A stretch of DNA of 64,000 nt, from assembly GCF_003999975.1 (NCBI RefSeq), contig NZ_RJAC01000014.1, positions 62,001-126,000 of the forward strand, read 5' to 3'. The translations under genes were made by a program, and so were the position numbers. The stretch is from Actinoplanes solisilvae. Lineage in GTDB: Bacteria; Actinomycetota; Actinomycetes; Mycobacteriales; Micromonosporaceae. Below, piece by piece: positions 1 to 6,684 of the stretch; the first letter of the stretch is position 1; each line of letters opens with the position of its first letter. The notes beneath the pieces were generated by a model. That model was not told the DNA's origin. It saw only the letters and a list, made by a program, of their open reading frames with translations, and ran no database searches.

Positions 1-750
1 GTCGTGCAGGGCGCGGATCGTCACGCCGAGGGTCGCGTGCTCGGCGATGACACCCGGGTGGTCGCCCGCGTGGATCGTGCCGACGGTCAGGGCCACCTGC
101 TCGGCCGGGCTCACCTGACGGGCCACCACGGTCTGCAACTGCACGACGATGCTCGCGGCCAGCACCACCGGGTCGACGCAGAGGTGCGGGGTGGCGGCGT
201 GCCCACCGCGTCCGGGGACCGTGATGTCGAGGGTGACGCAGGCGGCCGTCATCGGGCCGGCACCGTGGGCGATCATGCCGGCCGGCAGCGGCGCGGCGTG
301 CTGGGCGAGGATCAGGTCAGGTCGGCCGAACCGGTCGTACAGGCCGTCGTCGAGCATCGCGGCCGCGCCCCGCAGGGTCTCCTCGGCGGGCTGTCCCAGG
401 ATCAGCAGCCGGCCCGGCCAACGATCCTGGGCCAGGTGCTCGGCCGCACCGGCCGCCGCGGCCAGGTGCAGGTCGTGCCCGCACGCGTGCATGACACCGG
501 GAGTCGTGCTGGCGTACGGGAGACCGGTCTTCTCGGTGACCGGGAGCGCGTCGAGTTCGGCCCGGATCAGCACCGTCGGGCCCGGCCCGTTGTCGAGGAC
601 GCCGACGACGCCGTACCCGCCGATCCCGGTGGTGACCTCGCAACCGGCCTCGTCCAGCGCTGACGCGAAGCGGGCGGCGGTGCGCTCCTCCCGCCCGGAA
701 AGCTCCGGATGGGCGTGCAGGTCGCGGTAGAGGGCGACGGGTGCAGGCAT
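1..750 (-). CDS. M20-family amidohydrolase, 3' end outside window
   Basis: A metal-dependent amidohydrolase/peptidase that hydrolyses amide bonds of N-acyl amino acids or similar substrates in the cytosol. The reading frame stays open from ATG at 750 to the left edge (250 codons), so the C-terminus is missing. Visible M20D features are an N-terminal LHAHPEL motif, RAELDALP (where RADMDALP is usual) and the metal ligands in HACGHDLH around residue 90; a later GGHAATP motif fits the dimerisation domain. It diverges from the RiPP precursor gene, with a perfect palindrome between them. Nothing ties it to peptide maturation, and it probably marks the edge of the cluster. Confidence 0.85.
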   Translation of the reverse strand, partial: MPAPVALYRDLHAHPELSGREERTAARFASALDEAGCEVTTGIGGYGVVGVLDNGPGPTVLIRAELDALPVTEKTGLPYASTTPGVMHACGHDLHLAAAAGAAEHLAQDRWPGRLLILGQPAEETLRGAAAMLDDGLYDRFGRPDLILAQHAAPLPAGMIAHGAGPMTAACVTLDITVPGRGGHAATPHLCVDPVVLAASIVVQLQTVVARQVSPAEQVALTVGTIHAGDHPGVIAEHATLGVTIRALHD

Positions 751-771
751 GTGATCAAGCCAAACGCAGGG

Positions 772-792
772 CGCTGTCATCGGATGACAGCG
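772..792. promoter_or_regulatory. perfect 21-bp palindrome between divergent genes
   Basis: Arms CGCTGTCATC and GATGACAGCG flank a single central G. The site ends 22 bp before the amidohydrolase ATG and about 100 bp before the precursor ATG, so it is placed to control the amidohydrolase, the precursor, or both. The symmetry suggests a dimeric repressor or activator; the regulator is unknown. Confidence 0.6.
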
Positions 793-890
793 GTTTGAGA
801 GCGCGGCCGAGGGTGATCGGTGAGCAGCGTGCGGTGTGCTTGCCGGGAAGCCGGACGACCCCGGCCGGACCGCGACCGTGAGGAGCCACC

Positions 891-1067
891 ATGGAGAACG
901 AGACCGACCTCAACGCCCTCGCCGAGGAGATCATGGAGCTGGAGTCCGAGACCTTCTCGATCTCCGACTACGCCGACGCGTCCGAGGCGATCCTGGCCTC
1001 CTGCTCCTCGTCGGGCACGACCTCGACCTGCAGCAGCACGACCTCGACCACGAGCTGCTCGGCCTGA
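891..1067 (+). CDS. RiPP precursor peptide (thiazolyl-peptide/TOMM type)
   Basis: A 58-residue peptide starting at ATG 891 with GAGGAG just upstream. Residues 1-36 form an acidic leader of thiopeptide style (EEIMELESETF, residues 12-22, then SISDY). The likely core starts at Ser37-Cys38, as thiopeptide cores begin with Ser-Cys, and holds only Ser, Thr, three Cys, one Gly and a final Ala. Cys38, Cys47 and Cys56 are exactly nine residues apart. Cys would become thiazoles and many Ser/Thr would become oxazoles or dehydroamino acids through the enzymes encoded on the opposite strand. The cleavage point is inferred. The gene is convergent with the biosynthetic operon and separated from it by a terminator. 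Confidence 0.85.
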   Translation: MENETDLNALAEEIMELESETFSISDYADASEAILASCSSSGTTSTCSSTTSTTSCSA

Positions 1068-1078
1068 TTCGCACCACG

Positions 1079-1112
1079 ACGTCGGGCCGCCCGGTGGGTG
1101 GCCCGACGTTTT
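1079..1112. terminator. hairpin terminator between precursor and operon end
   Basis: Perfect 10-bp arms ACGTCGGGCC (1079-1088) and GGCCCGACGT (1100-1109) with an 11-nt loop, followed by a run of T on the + strand. It lies 12 nt after the precursor stop and 30 bp from the stop of the last operon gene, so it can end transcription from either side. Confidence 0.8.
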
Positions 1113-1141
1113 GCCTGCCAGGTTGCCTGCCACGTTGCCTG

Positions 1142-2986
1142 TCAAGGGAACGGATGCGGCACGAGGCGAAGGTCGCCGACGGTGAAGCCGGCCGCCGCGG
1201 GCGCGGTTCGCAGACGCGGCATGTGCGGTGCCCGCTGCCGCCGCCAGCCGAAGTCGATCGGCAGCAACCCCGGCACGATCGTGCAGACCGAATGCAACCC
1301 GATCGCCGCCTGCTCAGGTGTTGTCTGGTCGACGACAATCGCTTCCAGTTCCCGCGTACGCAGGAGGTCCAGCACGCGCCGCAGGTCATCGCGCAGGTCC
1401 ATCGTGCGCGGGCGCTCGGCGTAGAGCCGGTCCGCGGGAAGGCCGGCGTCGTCGGTCAGGTAGCTCGCGGCGTGAACGGCCATCCGCGGCAGGCCGAACA
1501 GCGCTGAGTGATCAGGCAGCCGCTGCACCAGCGAATAGTCATCAGCCATCGCCTCAAGTTCAGACCGGCGACGCCGTACGGTGGAAGGCTGGTGCGGGAC
1601 ATAGGTGAGCGTCTCGGCCAGCGCACCCGCGAGCGCCTGCGACGGGTCGAGATGCGCGGCCGCCGCGAACGACAACAACCCCGGACCGCCGTCGTGCCGG
1701 ACGGCGACGCTCGTGACCACCGGTACGTCGAGGTCGATCCGATTGTCGTACGCGTAAAGCCGGTAGCCCTGCAGCTCGGCGCGGTCGGCCATCGCGCGCA
1801 CGGCGGGTGGGCCGGAGTCGAGGTCGATGCGGGGCAGGGTCAGGTCGCCGTACCAGGCGAGCAGGAAGGCGTCGCGCTCGATGAGCTCCAGCAGTCCGAA
1901 GAGGATCGCCTCCTCCAGGCAACTGCCGGTGGCGCAGCCGCTCGACGAGGAGAGCAGGAAGGTGTCGCCCGCGGCCGGCGAGCTGTAGAAGCTGAGCCGC
2001 CGGGGAACCAGCACGGGCCCGCCGGTGTGCAGGTTCTGCCCCCACACCCAGGGAATCGGCCGCCGGGGGTCGAAGGGTTGCAGGATCGGATCGGCGTCGT
2101 AGACCGCGTCGGGCAATCGCCCGCAGCGGTCCGGGTGCAGGGCCTGGTCGCCGAGGTCGTCATAGGCGGCGACGACCGGGGTCAGATTGCGGCGGCGGTG
2201 GGTTCCCGCATACCGCTCAAGGCCTTCCAGGTAAGCCAGTGACCTGCTCTTCGCATATCCGGTGGTCTGACCGCTCCAGGAGACGTCGAGCAGCCCGCCG
2301 TAGCCCCGGATGAAGACGCTGCCGTTCACCGGCGCGGTCGTCGGCGAGGTGATCGTGAGCTGGGTGCCCGCGCCGAGCACGCCGCAGACCGGGTTGACGA
2401 GCGCGGCCTCCGGCATCGCATAGTCGGCCGGCGCCCGCAGCCGGTAGACATCGGGGCCGGGTTTCGGCCGGGGCTGCAGCTCGAACACCACAGGCACGTC
2501 AGGCTGGGCGTCCGAGCAACCGGGACAGAGCGGCTCGGCCAGCATCGGATAGCTGTCGACCCGCAGGCTCCCGAGATCGAGACGGGAAACAGCACGGTCG
2601 GGTGAGAAAACGCTCGCGTAGGAGAGGCGGTAGAGGTCCCAGACGGCGTCGACGTGAAAGGCGGTCAGCTTCGGCCAAGGCCCGGTCGCGGCCATCCGGT
2701 CGCCGGTCTCGAGGGCGTCGCGTTCGCTGCGGCCGCGTAGTCGCTGCCATCGGATGGCCAGGCAATGCCCGCATCCCCCGGCCGGGCCGATCAGCACGGC
2801 GGCGGCGCTGAGGTGCACGTTGGCGTCGCGTCGATCGGGCCCCGCCGCGTCACCGCCGCCCAGCCTCGCCACGCGCGGTTCGGGGCCGAGCGGCTGGGCC
2901 TTCCAACGGGTGTGCAGGTGATCGGCGAGGTGGACCGCGGCGGCGGAGAGCGGGGTGGGGCGCGCCGCCGCCACGGGAGCGGTCAC
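1142..2986 (-). CDS. YcaO-type azoline cyclodehydratase, copy 1
   Basis: A 614-residue YcaO enzyme that uses ATP to activate the peptide backbone so that Cys/Ser/Thr cyclise to azolines in the precursor core. Seen: a GCGHC pair and an LCPGC pair near the N-terminus (a SagD-like zinc tetracysteine), the ATP-binding segment GCATGSCLEEAI with LELIERDAF, and a proline-rich C-terminus ending PHPFP, which in this family reaches the active site. Start GTG 2986 overlaps the permease stop by four bases. It is the last gene of the operon. A second YcaO lies at 10778; they may divide Cys and Ser/Thr substrates, or one may install thioamides. That choice is not readable from sequence. Confidence 0.9.
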   Translation of the reverse strand: MTAPVAAARPTPLSAAAVHLADHLHTRWKAQPLGPEPRVARLGGGDAAGPDRRDANVHLSAAAVLIGPAGGCGHCLAIRWQRLRGRSERDALETGDRMAATGPWPKLTAFHVDAVWDLYRLSYASVFSPDRAVSRLDLGSLRVDSYPMLAEPLCPGCSDAQPDVPVVFELQPRPKPGPDVYRLRAPADYAMPEAALVNPVCGVLGAGTQLTITSPTTAPVNGSVFIRGYGGLLDVSWSGQTTGYAKSRSLAYLEGLERYAGTHRRRNLTPVVAAYDDLGDQALHPDRCGRLPDAVYDADPILQPFDPRRPIPWVWGQNLHTGGPVLVPRRLSFYSSPAAGDTFLLSSSSGCATGSCLEEAILFGLLELIERDAFLLAWYGDLTLPRIDLDSGPPAVRAMADRAELQGYRLYAYDNRIDLDVPVVTSVAVRHDGGPGLLSFAAAAHLDPSQALAGALAETLTYVPHQPSTVRRRRSELEAMADDYSLVQRLPDHSALFGLPRMAVHAASYLTDDAGLPADRLYAERPRTMDLRDDLRRVLDLLRTRELEAIVVDQTTPEQAAIGLHSVCTIVPGLLPIDFGWRRQRAPHMPRLRTAPAAAGFTVGDLRLVPHPFP

Positions 2987-3738
2987 GAGTTGTTGCTCCA
3001 GCGGAACGTCCGTACGCCGATTACGGCGAAGACGGCGCCGAAGGCGAGCAGCGCGGCGCACGACACCAGGTAGTCGGTCATCGTGCCGAAGCTGGTGAAG
3101 GCGTACGCCATGCCGTCGTTGACGTAACGCAGCGGCAGCGCCTTGGAGATCCCCTGCAGCCAGCCGGGCATCAGCTCGAGGGGGTAGAACGAGCCGGAGA
3201 GGAAGGCCATCGGCACCACGATGCAGTTGGCGATCGCGGCCACCGCCTCGGCCGTGTTGGCGCGGGAGCCGACGATCAGCCCGAGGGCCAGGAACGCCGT
3301 GACCGCGAGCAGCATCGTCGGGATGGCGAGCGGCCACGTCGCGTCGGGGCGCATGCCGAAGCCGGGCAGCATGGCGACGCCGACGAACAGCACGCTCTGC
3401 GCCACGCCGATGGCCAGCGCGACCACGTAGCGGGAGCCGATGACCGACCACAGGCTGGCCGGGGAGAGCCGGATGATGCGCAGCAGGTCGTCGTTGCGCC
3501 ACTGCATCAGCGTGAACGACACCCCGAACAGCGCGGCGCTGGCCAGCCCCCACGAGAGCACGCCCGGCGCGATGTAGTCGATGTAGCCGCGTCCGGTGTC
3601 CCCCACCTCCTGGCCGCGGAAGATCAGCCCGAAGATGACCAGGAAGACCAGCGGGAAGGCGAACGTGAAGAACAGGGTCGTGGCGTCGCGGACGGTCGCC
3701 TTGTAGGTGGCTCGGGACAGTGCGGCGTATGCGCTCAT
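2983..3738 (-). CDS. ABC-2 type permease of the RiPP cluster
   Basis: A 251-residue integral membrane protein with about six hydrophobic helices and the layout of ABC-2/DrrB permeases, starting at ATG 3738 that overlaps the ATPase stop by four bases. It should pair with the ATPase at 3735-4640 to export the mature peptide or expel it for self-protection. It has no peptidase domain, so leader removal must be done elsewhere, most simply by the neighbouring M50 protease. Confidence 0.9.
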   Translation of the reverse strand: MSAYAALSRATYKATVRDATTLFFTFAFPLVFLVIFGLIFRGQEVGDTGRGYIDYIAPGVLSWGLASAALFGVSFTLMQWRNDDLLRIIRLSPASLWSVIGSRYVVALAIGVAQSVLFVGVAMLPGFGMRPDATWPLAIPTMLLAVTAFLALGLIVGSRANTAEAVAAIANCIVVPMAFLSGSFYPLELMPGWLQGISKALPLRYVNDGMAYAFTSFGTMTDYLVSCAALLAFGAVFAVIGVRTFRWSNNS

Positions 3739-4640
3739 GCCTGCGGTGCTCCGGTCAGTTCGAGGTAGACGTCTTCCAGGGTGGCGGGCCGGGTCTCGAC
3801 GTCGTCGAGGTCGCCGAGGGCGGCCAGCACCCGCGCGGTCTGCGTGGTGTGCAGCACGATGCCCTCGTCGGCCACGACGTCGACGCGGTCGACGCCGTCG
3901 AGCTCTTCGGCCTCGAGAAGCGTCAGCCGCCCGGCCGGGACGACCAGCCGCGTCCCGATCCCGGAGCTCGCGATCAGTTCGCGCGGGCTGTCGAGGGCCA
4001 GGACCCGTCCCCCGGTCAGGATCGCGACCCGGTCGCAGAGTCCCTGAGCCTCGTCGAGGTGGTGGGTCGTGTAGACGATGGTCTTGCCGGTCGCCTTGAG
4101 CTTGCGCAGCATCGCGCCGAGGTCGCGGCGGGCCTGCGGGTCGAGGGCGGCGGTCGGCTCGTCCAGGAAGATGACCTGCGGGTCGTGCACGAGGGCCGAC
4201 GCGATGGCCAGCCGCTGCCGCTGGCCGCCGGAGATGTTGGTGACCCGCACGTCGCCCGAGCCGGTCAGCCCGACCAGTTCCAGCGCCCGCTCGGCGGCGG
4301 CCGGCGGCAGGCCGTAGAGGGCGGCCACCGTCACCAGGTGCTCCCGCGCGGTCAGCCGGGTGAAGAACGCCGAGCCCTGCGTCTGCACCCCGATCAGCGG
4401 CAGCAGTTTGAGGTTGCGCGGCGCCGGCGACATGCCCAGCACGGTGACGCTGCCCGAGTCGGGAACCCGCAGACCCTCGATCATCTCGATGAGGGTGGTC
4501 TTGCCCGCGCCGTTCGGGCCGAGCAAACCGAAGAACTCGCCGCGGCCGATCGAGATGGTGATCTCGTCGACCGCTCTCACCTCGCCGTACGACTTGCTCA
4601 CGGCGTCCAGCACGATCGCTGGACCGTCGGTGGATGACAT
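3735..4640 (-). CDS. ABC transporter ATPase of the RiPP cluster
   Basis: A 301-residue DrrA/CcmA-type ATPase. Walker A is GPNGAGKT (41-48), the signature is SGGQR (137-141) and Walker B ends at Asp160-Glu161 in VIFLDEP. The ATG at 4640 is preceded by AAAGG; an in-frame ATG at 4655 overlaps the stop of the upstream protease gene but has no ribosome site, so 4640 is preferred. The C-terminal 70 residues match the extension usual in antibiotic-export ATPases. Its partner is the overlapping permease. Confidence 0.92.
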   Translation of the reverse strand: MSSTDGPAIVLDAVSKSYGEVRAVDEITISIGRGEFFGLLGPNGAGKTTLIEMIEGLRVPDSGSVTVLGMSPAPRNLKLLPLIGVQTQGSAFFTRLTAREHLVTVAALYGLPPAAAERALELVGLTGSGDVRVTNISGGQRQRLAIASALVHDPQVIFLDEPTAALDPQARRDLGAMLRKLKATGKTIVYTTHHLDEAQGLCDRVAILTGGRVLALDSPRELIASSGIGTRLVVPAGRLTLLEAEELDGVDRVDVVADEGIVLHTTQTARVLAALGDLDDVETRPATLEDVYLELTGAPQA

Positions 4641-4654
4641 GGGATCGCCTTTCA

Positions 4655-5719
4655 TCAATTTTTTCGGGTACGGGGCCGGGCCAGCCAGCCGGCGATCGTG
4701 AGTCCGACGACAGCGGCCGGCAGAGCGTAGGCGAACCCGCCGAGCGACGGTACGAGCAGATAGCCCGCCACGAATATGACCAGCCCAGCGACCGCGGCGA
4801 CCGCGAGGAGCCACCAGGCCGCGAAAAGTCCGAGTTGGACAGCGACGGTCCGCGGATAGCCACGGCCCCGGCGAAGCACGAAGCGACGGCTCTCCTGGGC
4901 CAGGTTCAGCAGACCGAACGAATGGCTGACGATCTTGTAACCGTCCAGCGGCGGCAACGGGATGACGTTGACGATCGTCTGAACGGCGGCCACCAGCACG
5001 TACGCGCTGAAGAGGGGACCCGGCACGACGGCGAGCACGGCGCCGACGAGCATCAGGACCAGCCCGTTCGCCACCGCCCCGGCCGCCGCGATCATCACCT
5101 GCCGCGACCGCCGCGGCAGGTAGAGGTAGTCCTCCACCCGGCACGTGAGCAGGAGCAGATTGATGCGCGTTACGGTTGCTCCGAAGTGGACGGCCACGAT
5201 GCCGTGCGCGAATTCGTGCAGCGCCGCGCCGGCCCAGGCGAGCACCACCAGCGCGACCAGACTGAGGGGGTCGCCGAACGCGGGCCGGGCATCGTGCCAG
5301 AGCGGGCCGATCCTCAACGCCACGACCACGAGTACGACGGCCACGAGCACCGCGAGCAGCGTGAAGACCGACGGATGCAGCAGCCATCGCAGCCGCCGCG
5401 CCCAGCCGGCGAGCCGTACGGAACGGGGCTGAACCTCCACGAAGGGGGTCGAGAACAGGTCACGCTCGTGCAGCAGCCACAGCAGCCGGGTCCAGTGGTC
5501 GTCGCCGAGCCGGCGACCGTAGGCAACCGCGTACTCGGCTCCGATCTCCTCGAGGGAGCGCGTCCCGTCGAGGCGGCGCATGAGGAACTGTTCCTTGGGC
5601 GATATCTCGTACGCTCGTCCGCTGTGCCGGTCCTTGACCAGGTAGACCGTGTCGGGTCCGCGTTGCAGCGGCCGCGAGAAGACGAGGTCCTCGCGCAGCC
5701 GGGGCCGCTTGGTCTTCAC
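4655..5719 (-). CDS. M50 site-2-type protease with PqqD-like N-terminal domain
   Basis: A 354-residue membrane zinc protease. Residues 1-100 (LREDLVFSRP to HERDLF) look like a PqqD/RRE winged helix, the fold that binds RiPP leaders, and resemble putative peptide zinc metalloproteases of the YydH kind. The membrane part has the zinc motif HEFAH in a helix and PLDGYK as the second M50 motif, with about six membrane segments. Start is GTG 5719, overlapping the upstream stop. With no other protease in the operon, it is the best candidate for leader removal or for processing at the membrane during export; both are inference. Confidence 0.85.
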   Translation of the reverse strand: MKTKRPRLREDLVFSRPLQRGPDTVYLVKDRHSGRAYEISPKEQFLMRRLDGTRSLEEIGAEYAVAYGRRLGDDHWTRLLWLLHERDLFSTPFVEVQPRSVRLAGWARRLRWLLHPSVFTLLAVLVAVVLVVVALRIGPLWHDARPAFGDPLSLVALVVLAWAGAALHEFAHGIVAVHFGATVTRINLLLLTCRVEDYLYLPRRSRQVMIAAAGAVANGLVLMLVGAVLAVVPGPLFSAYVLVAAVQTIVNVIPLPPLDGYKIVSHSFGLLNLAQESRRFVLRRGRGYPRTVAVQLGLFAAWWLLAVAAVAGLVIFVAGYLLVPSLGGFAYALPAAVVGLTIAGWLARPRTRKN

Positions 5720-6684
5720 GCGGTGACCACCTGTTCGCGCAGCACGCGGGCCAGCAGATAGGACAGGTACGCCTCGTCGCGGATCGTGGCGTGCAGCCGG
5801 TTGTTGGTCATGTGCAGATAGGGCGAGAGCAGCGCCGTCAGCGGATCGGCGAAGCCGTGGCCGGGCAGCGCGAGCACCTTTGCCCGCAGCTCGACGGCGT
5901 GCGCACCCCACCCGCGCAGGAAGCCCGGCAGCCGTCCCGTCTCGCCCCGCCCGACGAGGTCGAGGATCCGGCGCACCCGGCGGCCCAGTTCGACGGCGAC
6001 CCCGTCGTACATGCGGGTGTATTCGTCGGTGCCGATGAGGTTGGTGCCGGTGAAGGCGCGGTGCCAGAACTGGTGGTAGCGGTCGAAGAACTCGGTCAGC
6101 TCGTCGCGGTCGGGCTGGAATGTGCCGGCCAGAACGGTCATGAGCTGCGCGGCGGTGCCCAGCAGCACGGGGCGCAGGTGCAGGTTCATCGACGAGACCG
6201 CGTGCAGCACGGTGTCGGTGGAGTGCCGGAAGTGCCACTCGGCGAGCTCGACGCCGGCCGGCCCGCCGTACTTGGCGTACTCGGGCTCGTAGGGTCGATA
6301 GGAGTAGGAGTTGTTGGGCTGCAACAGCATCTGCCCGTTGCCGTCGACCAGTTCGGCCGGCCGCCCGGCCGGGAACTCGAGCGCGAACAGGATGTCGTAG
6401 AGCTCCCGCAGATATCCGGTGCCCATCGCGTAGAGCGCGGGCCGCTTGGCCAGGAACCGGCTGATCGCGGCTTCGGCGTACGCCCGGACGGCTGGTTCGT
6501 CGTCCGGCGTGCGCGGCTTGAGGCGCAGCCGCACGTGCGGCCCTTCCAGCCAGTAGTTGATGTAGAAGTGGCCGTCGAGCAACTGCTGGTCGTTCAGCTC
6601 CCGGATCAGCGGCGCCACACACTCGACCAGCAGCGGCTGGGGGTTCGCGGCGTAGAAGACGTGCAGCGCGAGCCACTTGCTCAT
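5716..6684 (-). CDS. thiopeptide-type LanB C-terminal (elimination) protein
   Basis: A 322-residue stand-alone SpaB_C/thiopep_ocin domain. In split LanB systems this domain removes glutamate from glutamylated Ser/Thr to leave Dha/Dhb; the related pyridine synthases share the fold. Family marks are YWLEGPHVRLRLKP near residue 50 and LHMTNNRL near the C-terminus. It overlaps the LanB N-terminal gene (ATGA), as expected for partners. Since it is the only such domain here and dehydration needs an elimination enzyme, I assign elimination rather than pyridine formation; the sequence alone does not prove this. Confidence 0.82.
   Translation of the reverse strand: MSKWLALHVFYAANPQPLLVECVAPLIRELNDQQLLDGHFYINYWLEGPHVRLRLKPRTPDDEPAVRAYAEAAISRFLAKRPALYAMGTGYLRELYDILFALEFPAGRPAELVDGNGQMLLQPNNSYSYRPYEPEYAKYGGPAGVELAEWHFRHSTDTVLHAVSSMNLHLRPVLLGTAAQLMTVLAGTFQPDRDELTEFFDRYHQFWHRAFTGTNLIGTDEYTRMYDGVAVELGRRVRRILDLVGRGETGRLPGFLRGWGAHAVELRAKVLALPGHGFADPLTALLSPYLHMTNNRLHATIRDEAYLSYLLARVLREQVVTA

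Noticed and set aside
1..750. Amidohydrolase as a RiPP-tailoring enzyme
   Set aside because: It is a typical M20D enzyme transcribed away from the cluster with its own palindrome; no evidence for action on the peptide.
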